From positions 682,001 through 746,000 of the forward strand of contig NZ_CP121208.1 in NCBI RefSeq assembly GCF_029625435.1: 64,000 nucleotides of DNA. Direction: 5' to 3'. The translations under genes and the position numbers were made by a program. Below, piece after piece: positions 52,747-62,025 of the stretch. Origin of the DNA: Arcanobacterium canis (GTDB lineage: Bacteria; Actinomycetota; Actinomycetes; Actinomycetales; Actinomycetaceae). Position 1 is the stretch's first letter, and every line of letters starts with the position of its first letter. The notes under the pieces are model-generated. The model had not been told where the DNA came from and did not search any database. It worked only from the letters and a program-made list of their open reading frames with translations.

Positions 52747-54465
52747 GTGGCCTCGCAGAGCCTGAAGGGCATCGGAGTTTTCGCCGGAAGTGCTGTCGCG
52801 TCTGCCGTTGTTGTGGAACGCGTCGATGCCGACGCGGTGAAAGAAGTTGAGTTCGCTGATTCTGGCGCAGCCCGTGAACTTGCGACGGCAGCGCTCGGCG
52901 CAGTTGCTGAGCATCTTACGAAGCGTGCAGCGAATGTCGAAGGACATGCGAAGGAGGTTCTGGAGGCTACCGCAGGTCTGGCAACCGACCGAGGCCTCGT
53001 CAAGGCAGTCGCGAAGAAGGCTGATGCTGGATCGGGGCCAGTTGAAGCAGTGCGTGCGGCTGTCGCAGACTATTCGGCCAAACTTGAAAAGATCGGCGGC
53101 TACATGGCTGAGCGTGTCTCAGACCTTGCCGATATCCGTGATCGCGCTATCGCTGAACTTGCTGGCCTTCCTCAACCAGGGATCCCCGCATTTGACGGCG
53201 AAGCAGTGATTGTGGCCGACGATCTTGCTCCTGCTGATACTGCAACGTTGGATCCTCATCGCGTGCTCGCCGTCGTGACTGAAAAAGGCGGACCAACCTC
53301 GCACACTGCGATTTTGTGTGCGCAGTTGGGCATCCCAGCAGTTGTGCGCGCAAATGGCGCTGGTGAAATTGCTACTGGAACTACCATTGGAGTCGATGGC
53401 GAGCGAGGCATTGTGCTTGTTGACCCATCTGAAGAAGAAGCGGATGCGCTCGTTGAACGCGCTCGGGTGCGTGCCGAAGCTCTCGCCTCCGCCGTCGGCA
53501 AGGGTGAAACGTCAGATGGACATCGTGTGCAGCTTCTCGTCAACATTGGTGGAGCTGAGGAAGCAGAGAAAGTTGCGGCAGCTCATACCGCTTCTGACGA
53601 TCCGATTGAAGGCATCGGCTTGTTCCGTACCGAGTTCCTCTACCTTGATCGCGCAGATGCGCCGAGCGTCGAAGAGCAGACCGATACCTACCGCCGAGTG
53701 CTCGCAGCTTTCGCAGGCAAGAAGGTCGTTTTCCGTACGCTTGACGCTGGTTCGGACAAGCCACTGAAGTTCACGGAGAAGATCGACGAAGAAAATCCAG
53801 CGCTCGGTGTCCGTGGTATTCGCATGTGCCAGCGCAACGAGCAGCTTCTTCGCGATCAGCTGGAGGCGATCGCAGCTGGCTATCGTGCAGTGGTGGAGTC
53901 GGATCTGCCCGGTGTACACGAGACACTTCTGTGGGTCATGGCTCCCATGGTTGCCGACGCTGACGAAGCGGATTGGTTCTTCGATCTGGCTCACGAATAC
54001 GGGATTGAGAATGCAGGCATCATGATTGAGACGCCGGCCGCTGCGATTCGATCGGGCGTTGTCCTCAAGAACGGAGCATTCGGTTCTCTCGGTACGAACG
54101 ATCTGACTCAGTACACGATGGCTGCTGACCGCTTGCAGGGCGATCTCGCAGCCCTGAACAGCCCGTGGCAGCCAGCTGTGCTCGACATGATCGCCGCAGC
54201 TGTTGACGGAACTGAGAATCCGATTGGTGTGTGCGGTGAAGCCGGTGGCGATCCGCTCCTGGCACTTGTCCTGACCGGCATTGGGGTGAAGTCGTTGTCG
54301 ATGGCTGCGCCAAAGGTATCGGCTGTTCGTTTCGCACTCTCTCTCCATAGTCATGCTCAATGCGTTGAGTTCGCGCAGATCGCGCGCCAGGCTCGCACAG
54401 CACATGCTGCGCGTGAAGCAGTTCTGGCCAAAGTTCATCCAAAGCTTGCCGCTTTGGTTTCTTGA
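52747..54465 (+). CDS. ptsI: phosphoenolpyruvate-protein phosphotransferase (enzyme I)
   Basis: 572-residue EI that takes phosphate from PEP. The phospho-His is H186 in GGPTSHTAILCAQLGIPAVV. The C-terminal PEP-binding barrel shows GIGLFRTEFLY, DAGSDKPL, ALGVRGIRMC, MIETPAA and GTNDLTQYTMAADR, with the redox-sensitive Cys in IGVCGEAGGDP. GTG at 52747 has AGGAG upstream. With HPr, EIIA and EIIBC next door this makes a self-contained sugar PTS. Confidence 0.95.
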   Translation: MASQSLKGIGVFAGSAVASAVVVERVDADAVKEVEFADSGAARELATAALGAVAEHLTKRAANVEGHAKEVLEATAGLATDRGLVKAVAKKADAGSGPVEAVRAAVADYSAKLEKIGGYMAERVSDLADIRDRAIAELAGLPQPGIPAFDGEAVIVADDLAPADTATLDPHRVLAVVTEKGGPTSHTAILCAQLGIPAVVRANGAGEIATGTTIGVDGERGIVLVDPSEEEADALVERARVRAEALASAVGKGETSDGHRVQLLVNIGGAEEAEKVAAAHTASDDPIEGIGLFRTEFLYLDRADAPSVEEQTDTYRRVLAAFAGKKVVFRTLDAGSDKPLKFTEKIDEENPALGVRGIRMCQRNEQLLRDQLEAIAAGYRAVVESDLPGVHETLLWVMAPMVADADEADWFFDLAHEYGIENAGIMIETPAAAIRSGVVLKNGAFGSLGTNDLTQYTMAADRLQGDLAALNSPWQPAVLDMIAAAVDGTENPIGVCGEAGGDPLLALVLTGIGVKSLSMAAPKVSAVRFALSLHSHAQCVEFAQIARQARTAHAAREAVLAKVHPKLAALVS

Positions 54466-54481
54466 TGCACATGTGATCATT

Positions 54482-54510
54482 ACGGGTGGCGAGCTTTGCT
54501 CGCCACCCGT
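54482..54510 (+). terminator. terminator of the PTS cluster
   Basis: ACGGGTGGCGAGC pairs with GCTCGCCACCCGT around a TTT loop, followed by TTTCTTT. Confidence 0.88.
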
Positions 54511-54706
54511 TTTCTTTCATCACGTTGGCCTGTGAAGTTGAATCGGCACCACACTCGTCCACCTCATATGTGGCCGTTCTCCGATGTGCGGTCGGAAAAG
54601 AATCGAGTCTTAGTCGTCAGCACGACTGTGAAAGAATTCTTACCTACACTCAGAGACGAACAGTGGTTGTGCAGCACGTGTTACGCGCCCACAACATCAG
54701 GAAGGA

Positions 54707-54712
54707 TAAGAT
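54707..54712 (+). promoter_or_regulatory. -10 box of nadE, probably leaderless
   Basis: TAAGAT is followed by 6 bases and the nadE ATG at 54719. AGGAAGG further up is 13 bases away, too far for good ribosome binding. Confidence 0.5.
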
Positions 54713-54718
54713 ACACAC

Positions 54719-55543
54719 ATGCGTGAATTACAGCGACAAATCATTGATACCCTGCATGTCAGGCCGCAGATTGACCCAGCTGAGGAAGTCCGTACACGTG
54801 TGCAATTCCTCGTGGACTATGCACGAAACGCGCATTCCAAAGGCTTTGTCCTGGGAATCTCAGGTGGTGTGGACTCAACTTTGGCCGGACGCCTCGCTCA
54901 GATGGCCGTGGAGAAAATGCGCGACGAGGGCGACGATGCGACCTTCGTTGCGGTGCGTTTGCCCTACGGTGTCCAAGCAGACGAGGCCGATGCTGCTGCT
55001 GCGATGGAATGGGTCCGTGCAGACCATGAAGTCACGCTGAACATCAAGGCTCCAACCGTGGGGATGGAGGACGCGTACGAGAATGCGATGGAAGTCGAAA
55101 TTTCTGACTTCAACCGCGGCAATGTGAAAGCTCGTATGCGCATGGTGGCGCAGTATGCGATCGCTGGCGACGCCGGTCTGCTCGTCATTGGCACTGATCA
55201 CGCCGCTGAGAATGTGACAGCGTTTTTCACCAAGTTTGGTGATGGGGCTGCAGACCTCCTTCCGCTCGCGGGCTTGAACAAGCGCCAAAATCGCGCACTC
55301 CTGCAATACCTTCAAGCGCCCCAGTGCCTGTGGGAAAAGGTTCCGACCGCTGATCTCTTAGACGGTCAGCCTCTGCGGACCGATGAAGATGAACTGGGTC
55401 TGACTTACGACCAAATCGACGACTATCTCGAAGGCAAAGACATCGATCCTCTTGCAGCACAGAACCTTGAGGAGAAATGGACGCGTGGACAACATAAACG
55501 CGCAATGCCTGCTACTCCAGATGATACGTGGTGGCGTTCATAA
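54719..55543 (+). CDS. nadE: ammonia-dependent NAD+ synthetase
   Basis: 274-residue NadE converting deamido-NAD to NAD. The P-loop is [16 protein letters not shown]; family segments [52 protein letters not shown] and [12 protein letters not shown] follow. The length and absence of an N-terminal glutaminase domain make it the ammonia-using form. nadD is in the same window at 35.6 kb. Convergent with the response regulator gene, leaving only 6 bases between stops. Confidence 0.95.
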   Translation: MRELQRQIIDTLHVRPQIDPAEEVRTRVQFLVDYARNAHSKGFVLGISGGVDSTLAGRLAQMAVEKMRDEGDDATFVAVRLPYGVQADEADAAAAMEWVRADHEVTLNIKAPTVGMEDAYENAMEVEISDFNRGNVKARMRMVAQYAIAGDAGLLVIGTDHAAENVTAFFTKFGDGAADLLPLAGLNKRQNRALLQYLQAPQCLWEKVPTADLLDGQPLRTDEDELGLTYDQIDDYLEGKDIDPLAAQNLEEKWTRGQHKRAMPATPDDTWWRS

Positions 55544-55549
55544 GCACGC

Positions 55550-56221
55550 TCAGTTTTGTCCTGTGGCAGTCAGATACGCGAGCACTGCGCGCACGCGTCG
55601 ATTTTCCTCGCCAGGGGCGAGGCCGAGCTTGGTGAAAATATTGGATACATGCTTTGATACGGCAGCTGCGGAGAGGAAAAGTTCCTCTTGGATCTGAGAA
55701 TTCGACAGACCGCGTGCCATGAGTACCAGTACTTCTCGCTCACGTGGGGAAAGCTGGGACAAAGCGTTCAATGATCCGCGTATCAGCCCTGCTGCAACTT
55801 CAGGGTCAACCACCACTCCACCCGAGGCAACCATTTTCAGCGAAGTCACAAAATCAGCAACTTTTGACACACGCTCTTTGAGTAAATAACCCAAGCCTGC
55901 GCAACCGCGATCAGGGGAGGAAAATAACGTCGCTGCATATGCTGGAGCCACGTATTGTGACAGCACCATGATTGCCAGTTGCGGATAACGCTCACGCAAC
56001 TCAGCTGCGGCGCGCAGACCGTCGTCGGACATCCCCGGTGGCATGCGCACATCTGTGAGAAGAACGTCGATTTTTTCCCCAGCATCCACAAGCGCGCTCA
56101 CTCGTGACACCGCCGTCGGTGCATCTTGCGCAAAGCCAATGACCTCGAAACCGACACGGCGCAAAATTCCAGCAATTCCTTCGCGGATCAGTGCTGCGTC
56201 GTCGGCAATAAAGATTTTCAC
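55550..56221 (-). CDS. NarL/LuxR-family response regulator
   Basis: 223 residues. Receiver with acidic pair D7/D8, phospho-acceptor D57 (VLLTDVRMPPG) and a LuxR HTH near 160-215 (LSPREREVLVLMARGLSNSQI; AAVSKHVSNIFTKLGL). It pairs with the kinase gene 21 bases upstream. The paired ABC transporter genes diverge from the kinase, so the regulator probably binds the palindrome at 57007-57028. This layout is common for drug- or peptide-responsive systems. Confidence 0.88.
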   Translation of the reverse strand: MKIFIADDAALIREGIAGILRRVGFEVIGFAQDAPTAVSRVSALVDAGEKIDVLLTDVRMPPGMSDDGLRAAAELRERYPQLAIMVLSQYVAPAYAATLFSSPDRGCAGLGYLLKERVSKVADFVTSLKMVASGGVVVDPEVAAGLIRGSLNALSQLSPREREVLVLMARGLSNSQIQEELFLSAAAVSKHVSNIFTKLGLAPGEENRRVRAVLAYLTATGQN

Positions 56222-56242
56222 AGATATCCTCCCTGAAATATT

Positions 56243-56968
56243 TTAAGAATCCAACGGGCTAATTCCGCTTTCCCCGCGATGCAAGAGCAGAGGAATTGTC
56301 GCGCGAACGACCGTCGGGCCGCCCACAGGAGAGGACACATCAAGGGTACCTCCGAAGGCAGCTAAGCGTTCGCGCATCCCATCCAGACCGCGCCCCGGTA
56401 CCAAGACCGCACCGCCAGGCCCGGTGTCAGCAATCGAAATATGCAGGTCTGCGTCGGCTCCCAGGACGACATTTGCAGATGCGCCCGGGGCGTATTTCGC
56501 CACATTCGTCAGTGCTTCGGACACCAAGAAGTAGCCTGTGGCAATCACTCCTTCAGGCATGGCCGGCAGTGAGTGGGGAACACGGACAGCTACCGGGATT
56601 TCAGCACGCTCTGCGACATCACGCACCGCCTGCTCTAAGCCGAGATCGGACAGGACCTTCGGATGAATGTTATTCACTGTGGCTCGGATAGCCGCCATGC
56701 CGTCGTCGTTCGCGCGTTGAGCGCGGTGGATCAGCTCAGGCAGGTCCGCTAATTCGGGTGGAAGTTCTCCAGCTAACTGCAAAATCAAGTCCGCTTCACC
56801 GAGCGCCATGCCCGTTGCGACGATGTATTGCTGAGCACCGTCGTGTAGATCGCGCTCGATACGGCGGCGCTCGATTTCGAAAGCGCCGACGATCGTGCGC
56901 CGCGAGGCAGTGATCTGCTCAAGCTCGCGTGCAATATTTCGGCGTTTGCCGAACAACCAGGTGAACAT
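56243..56968 (-). CDS. sensor histidine kinase without a membrane or sensor domain
   Basis: 241-residue HisKA_3 kinase. Phospho-His H42 is in ERDLHDGAQQ; the HATPase half has SEALTNVAKYAPG and GRGLDGMRERLAAFGG. Only about 30 residues precede the dimerisation helix, with no transmembrane or PAS/GAF part, so the input must be cytoplasmic or come through a partner, perhaps the adjacent ABC transporter. A TAAACT box 6 bases before the ATG suggests a leaderless start. Divergent from the transporter. Confidence 0.85.
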   Translation of the reverse strand: MFTWLFGKRRNIARELEQITASRRTIVGAFEIERRRIERDLHDGAQQYIVATGMALGEADLILQLAGELPPELADLPELIHRAQRANDDGMAAIRATVNNIHPKVLSDLGLEQAVRDVAERAEIPVAVRVPHSLPAMPEGVIATGYFLVSEALTNVAKYAPGASANVVLGADADLHISIADTGPGGAVLVPGRGLDGMRERLAAFGGTLDVSSPVGGPTVVRATIPLLLHRGESGISPLDS

Positions 56969-57006
56969 ATCTGCAGTTTAACGCTCAAGGTGAGGGAAAC
57001 GGTGAT

Positions 57007-57028
57007 GAGGTAGAGCTAGCTCTACCTC
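57007..57028. promoter_or_regulatory. 22-bp perfect palindrome, candidate operator
   Basis: Half-site GAGGTAGAGCT is followed directly by its reverse complement. It is in the 114-base gap between the divergent kinase and transporter genes. Downstream, GATGTCA occurs twice (near 57044 and 57061). TGTAAT at 57071-57076 is a possible -10, 6 bases before the transporter ATG. Confidence 0.6.
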
Positions 57029-57082
57029 AAGTGTGGAGCCTGCCTGATGTCACTGACTCAGATGTCAGGCTGTAATAGAACT

Positions 57083-57832
57083 ATGAACACGATGAATCTC
57101 CGCGCTCGCGGTTTAACAAAGTTGTACGGCTCCGTCCATGCTTTGGCAGGAGTGGATATTGATATTGCTCATGGAGAGCAGGTTGCCATCATGGGGCCGT
57201 CCGGTTCGGGCAAGTCCACGTTGCTCCACGTTCTTTCTGGCATTCTTACTCCCAACGCCGGAACAGTTGAGTTGGGGGCCACTCAGATTTCGAAACTTTC
57301 CGATGCGAAGCGTTCCGCGATGCGACGTCGGCAGCTGGGCTTCGTTTTCCAAGATGGTCAGTTGGTTCCCGAACTCACTGCACAGGAGAACGTTGCCTTT
57401 CCGCTGATGCTTGAGGGAGCGAATAAATCTCAGGCGATCCACGTCGCTCAAACGTGGCTTGATCGACTGGGGGTGGCTGATCAAGCTCGCAAGCGGCCAG
57501 GGGAGATGTCAGGTGGACAAGCTCAACGTGTCGCAATTGCACGTGCATTGGTACACAATCCAGCGATCATTTTTGCCGATGAGCCCACCGGTGCGCTTGA
57601 CCAGGCAACTGGACATGAAGTGATGCAAATTCTGACCACAACCGCACAGATGAATGGCACCACGTTGATCGTGATTACTCACGATGCGAAGGTTGCCGGG
57701 TGGTGCCAGCGTTTGGTCGAAATTCGGGACGGATTGGTTCACTTCGACGGTCCAACCCGACGCCGAACACTTCCAGGAACAAATGAATCCAGGGGGACGT
57801 CGGCTGAATTCAGCGAGGGGGAGCTGCGATGA
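57083..57832 (+). CDS. ABC transporter ATP-binding protein (MacB/LolD type)
   Basis: 249-residue ATPase: Walker A MGPSGSGKSTLLH, Q-loop FVFQDGQLVPELT, signature MSGGQAQRVAIARAL, Walker B IIFADEPTGALD and H-loop VITHD. This is the type that pairs with FtsX-like permeases. ATG at 57083 matches the family N-terminus; the earlier in-frame start at 57047 adds 12 unlikely residues. It overlaps the permease gene by 4 bases. Controlled, by position, by the divergent two-component pair. Confidence 0.9.
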   Translation: MNTMNLRARGLTKLYGSVHALAGVDIDIAHGEQVAIMGPSGSGKSTLLHVLSGILTPNAGTVELGATQISKLSDAKRSAMRRRQLGFVFQDGQLVPELTAQENVAFPLMLEGANKSQAIHVAQTWLDRLGVADQARKRPGEMSGGQAQRVAIARALVHNPAIIFADEPTGALDQATGHEVMQILTTTAQMNGTTLIVITHDAKVAGWCQRLVEIRDGLVHFDGPTRRRTLPGTNESRGTSAEFSEGELR

Positions 57833-59229
57833 GGACACTCTCGTTGGCGAGTATGCTTGCCAAGGCGCGCCTAGCTACGCGCACAGGCAATGCTTTGCTT
57901 GATGTATTTGCTGTGGTGGCCTTTTCTGTGTCGAGCTGGCTCACTCTCACGACACTCGGCGGGGTATGGATGTTTCACTCGAATCAGCAAGCGATCAGCT
58001 CGATGTTCGCGACACAGTTTGGCCAGGCCGGACAGTTTCAAGACAACGGCAGAACCTACTTTGCTCTGTCTGTCTTAGCCTTGGCACTTCTGACAATTCC
58101 GCTTCTGTCTCTTGGCGCAGCCGCCGCACGCCTCGGCGCGAATGGTCGTGAACGCCGTCTTGCTTCGTTACGTCTTGTCGGAATGAGCGCGCGACAGGTT
58201 GTTGGAATGTCGATTATCGAAAGCCTCATTCACGCCTCACTAGGCTTCCTCATCGGGATGGCAATCTATGTTGCATCGTTACCGGCGTGGACGGCATTGT
58301 CCTTCGCAATGGTTCAGATCACGGTGGCGAAGATGATGCTCCCGTGGTGGGGAATACTCGCCACCTTCGGATTGATCAGCGCAATTTCGATCATATCGAC
58401 GATGGCGGGCTTGGCGAAGGTGTCAATCTCTCCGCTCGGTGTTGCTCGACGTGTCACACCCGGTGCCGTCCGCATGTGGCGCATGGGAACGTTCGCTATC
58501 GCCCTCGTCGTCGTTCTCTACTTCTCCGGGAATCGAGATCATGGACAAGACATGGAATTCACTCAGATCATGACGTTCGCCGCCTTGCTAGGAATTCTCT
58601 TTGGTGCGGTTGCTCTGGTGGGTCCACTGTTCATCCAGATCACGATGCGTCCTTTACTTGGTATAGGAAAACCTGCGTGGTTGCTTGGCATACGCCGTGT
58701 AGTGAGCGATGCGCGTGGAGCGTGGCGCAACATTAGCTCCGTTGCTTTGATGGGGCTTGTTGCATCACTGACTCTCACGCTCGTGTCTTTCAATATCGAG
58801 CGAGTTAGCGGGAGCGTTGAAACCGGATCAATGGTCAAGCAGATTGCTTCCGATATTTCTCAAGGCGTCGTGATTGCATTTGCATTCGCCGTGATTTTGG
58901 GAGCGATTTCGACGTTGATCCATCAAGCCTCCGATATCTTCGATCGTGCTGACGAAGCTCGATCCCTGGTGCAAATCGGCACTCCGCTCCGCGTCCTCAT
59001 CCGAGCCCGCATCATTCAAGTGATGGCTCCCATGACTCCACTGATGACAATACTTGTTGCCATTGGATTTCTACCGGCACTCTCATCAGGGACCACTTTC
59101 AAATCAGGGAATATGTCGATGTTATTGGTCATGGTGGGAATCGGCATTGTTCTGACACTTGTCTCGGTACTCGTCATGATTCCGATCCAACACCAGCTGG
59201 TGCGCGATCACGTGCGCAAGAACGATTAA
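57829..59229 (+). CDS. FtsX-like ABC transporter permease
   Basis: 466-residue membrane protein with about eight helices in two FtsX-like blocks. RERRLASLRLVGMSARQVVGM is the coupling-helix type segment after the first block (21 residues, cited by R and M ends), and DEARSLVQIGTPLRVLIRAR repeats it near the C-terminus. No large extracellular domain. ATGA overlap with the ATPase. Export of, or resistance to, a peptide, lipid or drug is the usual role of such pairs; the substrate is unknown. Confidence 0.85.
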   Translation: MRTLSLASMLAKARLATRTGNALLDVFAVVAFSVSSWLTLTTLGGVWMFHSNQQAISSMFATQFGQAGQFQDNGRTYFALSVLALALLTIPLLSLGAAAARLGANGRERRLASLRLVGMSARQVVGMSIIESLIHASLGFLIGMAIYVASLPAWTALSFAMVQITVAKMMLPWWGILATFGLISAISIISTMAGLAKVSISPLGVARRVTPGAVRMWRMGTFAIALVVVLYFSGNRDHGQDMEFTQIMTFAALLGILFGAVALVGPLFIQITMRPLLGIGKPAWLLGIRRVVSDARGAWRNISSVALMGLVASLTLTLVSFNIERVSGSVETGSMVKQIASDISQGVVIAFAFAVILGAISTLIHQASDIFDRADEARSLVQIGTPLRVLIRARIIQVMAPMTPLMTILVAIGFLPALSSGTTFKSGNMSMLLVMVGIGIVLTLVSVLVMIPIQHQLVRDHVRKND

Positions 59230-59272
59230 CGAGTTGCACGAGTAGAATCAGGGGCGCGAATTGCCCAGGTGA

Positions 59273-59310
59273 AGGGATGGTGGCAGAGGAACGTCTCTAC
59301 CCCCATCCCT
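59273..59310 (+). terminator. hairpin after the permease gene
   Basis: AGGGATGG pairs with CCATCCCT, with a further imperfect inner stem. Confidence 0.55.
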
Positions 59311-59344
59311 CAGTGCCGCTAGGATAAGTCTGAGGGGAGGGACA

Positions 59345-59686
59345 GTGAGGCTCGACTATTCAACAATGGCACGCCATGATGCTGAGCGCCTTGCGGCTGA
59401 AGGATCATTAGTCAAAATTTATCTCTATCCGCGTCGTTTCGGCGGAACGGAAGAAGAGAGCGATACGCGCTTCCTCACTCCTGAAGCCGCACGTATCAAA
59501 GCGAAGTTTGACGACGCCGTCGCCACACGTTTCGACGATGGGCGGATCACTGGGTATATGGTTCGCGCCTACGACGTCGGTGACTCACCAGTACCACACA
59601 TGATCAAGCTCATTGCCACCTCTCGCGGAGTACCGGTCTTTATCCAAGAAGTTATCGTTTGGGAACACAACCCGCCTCGACAGTGA
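59345..59686 (+). CDS. conserved-looking protein of unknown function
   Basis: 113 residues, not recognised. The protein starts MRLDYSTMARHDAERLAAEG, continues KIYLYPRRFGGTEEESDT and ends QEVIVWEHNPPRQ. It appears soluble with mixed alpha/beta structure. GTG at 59345 has GGGGAGGG just upstream, a strong ribosome site, and codon use resembles neighbouring genes, so it is likely real. It stands alone between the transporter and the alpha-galactosidase; the next 100 bases hold no gene. Confidence 0.6.
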   Translation: MRLDYSTMARHDAERLAAEGSLVKIYLYPRRFGGTEEESDTRFLTPEAARIKAKFDDAVATRFDDGRITGYMVRAYDVGDSPVPHMIKLIATSRGVPVFIQEVIVWEHNPPRQ

Positions 59687-59792
59687 AATATAGTGAATAT
59701 AAAAGTGGTGTTTATTTGTGGAAACAAAACAAACATCGTTGCCTTTGCACAATCAGCTGCACTGTCAGGGGTTGCCGCATCAACATGCTGGC

Positions 59793-61955
59793 TTACCGGC
59801 AGGCAAACGTCACTGCATCAACTTCTAGCAAAATCGCGTTTCCTGGAAAGATGTGCTTTGTTCTCACACCCCAGTGTGACAAGACTTGTCCGGGTACTTC
59901 CACACCGTCGTCTCTCCACCATACTGGCCCGGGACGGCCATCGACGTCCGAGTCGTTATAGCGCGCTGCGCCACCCAGCGGACGGACACGATATATGAGC
60001 TCGGGGCGTAATCCGGGAAGCGTAACAGGTGCAATGGGGTAATTTTCGGATGTTGTGAGCTGTGTGATGCAGAAGATGGCATGTTGACGATCCTGGCTCA
60101 CGATGCCATCGACGCTCACTGAAGCGTCGGCACTATCGCCATGAACAGCGCACATCGGCGGCTCCACCAGACTACGGTGCAGCCCAGTCCACTCACGTGC
60201 CAGCACGCGTTCAAAATCGCTCAAGGTCGAAATATCCATTTCGAAGCCAAAGCCGTAGCAGAAGGCGACGGCGGCGCGAGTTGTCAGCGTAGTTGAACGG
60301 CGGGTTTGATGCGAAGGAGAGGCAGCAACGTGTGCGCTGATCATCTCCGGAGGAATTAACAGCGATGTATAACGCTGGATCGTCGTGCGCTCGACGGGGT
60401 CGGTACAATCCGATGCCCACACCGAGCTAGCGAGCGACATGATGGCAAGATCAATTCGCCCGCCGCCACTGGAACAGTTTTCAATGACCAAGCGTGAGTG
60501 GGTCTGACGCAGATCGTGCATGAGCCGATAGAAGGCCAGAGTTTGTTCATGCACAGCAGGGCGACCAGTGAAAGGGGAGATCGCTTCGGTGATGAAGCGA
60601 TTGTGATCCCACTTGATGTAGTCAATGCCAAGCTGTGTGATCAGTGCCGACATGCGGCCGAAGAGGTATTCGTACGCTTGAGGGTTGGCCAGATCGATGA
60701 CGTATTCATGTCTGCCCGGAAGCGGAAGTCGATCCGATTTCGGGCGAATGATCCATTCGGGATGTTCACGCGCGGCATTGGAATTAAGAGAAATCATCTC
60801 AGGCTCAAACCACAACCCAAACTCCATACCGAGGTCATGAACGCACTGTGAAATCTCTTCTAAACCGTGTGGCCAACTCTCGCTATCGACATACCAGTCG
60901 CCGAGAGCAGCAAAATCATTCTGCCGTCCAATAAACCAACCGTCATCGACGACGAAACGTTCGATTCCCGTCGCGGCTGCGGTACGGGCTAAGTCAAGGA
61001 GGGTGTGTGGACGTTGGTTGAAATATACAGCTTCCCAGGTATTGAGGGTTACTGGCCGACGCAATGCTGGGCCATGAACTCCTCGGAGGTAGGTATGGAA
61101 ACGATGCGCGAGTTCATTGAGTCCCTCACCGAAGGATCCATAGACCTTTGGGGTGGTGTAGCTTTGTCCGTTCTCAAGCACGATCTCACCTGGATAGAGC
61201 AATTCGCTTCCTCCGATGAGCCCAGACGAATACGCAGTGCGTGCAGCGAAGTGCTCCACGTTTCCGCTCCATCCCACATGTGTGGCGTAAACAGTGCCGT
61301 GCGTAAAACCGAATCCGGGGGTTCCGGCGATTGTGAGATATCCTGAGTCAAAATTTGGCCGACCCATCCATGATTGTTGCGCGTGGAATCCCTGGGTGAA
61401 CGGATGGCGAATCGGAGATCGCTCGCGCAGATGGTGTCCACTAAAGGTCATGAGTTCACTGGCGCAGGATGGAACGGGGAAGGCGAGGCGCACTTGTTCA
61501 ACGTGCGTTGGAACATCGCAGGTGTTGGTGATGGTGGCTTGTTGCCAGGCAAGACCGCCGGGTTCAAGGGCGATGGTGAACGTCAATTCCAACCCGTCGG
61601 CGTCGGCAGTGAACGTCAAACGAGAGTGCTCAGCGTGTGACGACCTCACCGAGAACTGTGGAAAGAGTGCGACTCCGTTCCTGCTGACAGAAATAAATGG
61701 CACCCCACTCCATCCTTCGGCTTGATGGGGGAGCACTGACGGAACTTCTGGACAGTCAATGCCCGCGTTAATGAGTTGCGGTGTTTGGGTTGGCAAGAGG
61801 TAGGGGTGATCGCAGTGAATGTCCTCGCCCCAATAGGTGATCGCAGGCAGCGACTGCGTCGGTGACAGAACAAGTGCGATATGTCGTTGCGATAACCCAA
61901 TCGGATGTGGTGCGTGTGGGGTGCGCAGGGTGACGTCGTTGTCCATCGTGGCCAT
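59793..61955 (-). CDS. alpha-galactosidase, GH36
   Basis: 720-residue cytoplasmic GH36 enzyme hydrolysing terminal alpha-galactosides such as melibiose or raffinose. An N-terminal beta-sandwich is followed by the catalytic barrel, with FVVDDGWFIGRQND, the nucleophile D450 in DYIKWDHNR, SCSSGGGRID, and the acid/base D516 in WASDCTDP. ATG at 61955 follows GGAG. It is 70 bases after the GntR-type gene in the same direction, so probably co-expressed with it. Confidence 0.93.
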   Translation of the reverse strand: MATMDNDVTLRTPHAPHPIGLSQRHIALVLSPTQSLPAITYWGEDIHCDHPYLLPTQTPQLINAGIDCPEVPSVLPHQAEGWSGVPFISVSRNGVALFPQFSVRSSHAEHSRLTFTADADGLELTFTIALEPGGLAWQQATITNTCDVPTHVEQVRLAFPVPSCASELMTFSGHHLRERSPIRHPFTQGFHAQQSWMGRPNFDSGYLTIAGTPGFGFTHGTVYATHVGWSGNVEHFAARTAYSSGLIGGSELLYPGEIVLENGQSYTTPKVYGSFGEGLNELAHRFHTYLRGVHGPALRRPVTLNTWEAVYFNQRPHTLLDLARTAAATGIERFVVDDGWFIGRQNDFAALGDWYVDSESWPHGLEEISQCVHDLGMEFGLWFEPEMISLNSNAAREHPEWIIRPKSDRLPLPGRHEYVIDLANPQAYEYLFGRMSALITQLGIDYIKWDHNRFITEAISPFTGRPAVHEQTLAFYRLMHDLRQTHSRLVIENCSSGGGRIDLAIMSLASSVWASDCTDPVERTTIQRYTSLLIPPEMISAHVAASPSHQTRRSTTLTTRAAVAFCYGFGFEMDISTLSDFERVLAREWTGLHRSLVEPPMCAVHGDSADASVSVDGIVSQDRQHAIFCITQLTTSENYPIAPVTLPGLRPELIYRVRPLGGAARYNDSDVDGRPGPVWWRDDGVEVPGQVLSHWGVRTKHIFPGNAILLEVDAVTFACR

Positions 61956-62025
61956 GATCTACTCCAGTGGAACGTTGAAGCGCTCGTTTTCGACTGAGCG
62001 TTCATTTGTGCTGACTACCAGCCTA

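Noticed and set aside
59693-59998. 101-codon plus-strand frame after the 59.3-kb gene
   Set aside because: Most of it overlaps the 3' end of the alpha-galactosidase gene on the other strand; no convincing ribosome site or domain.
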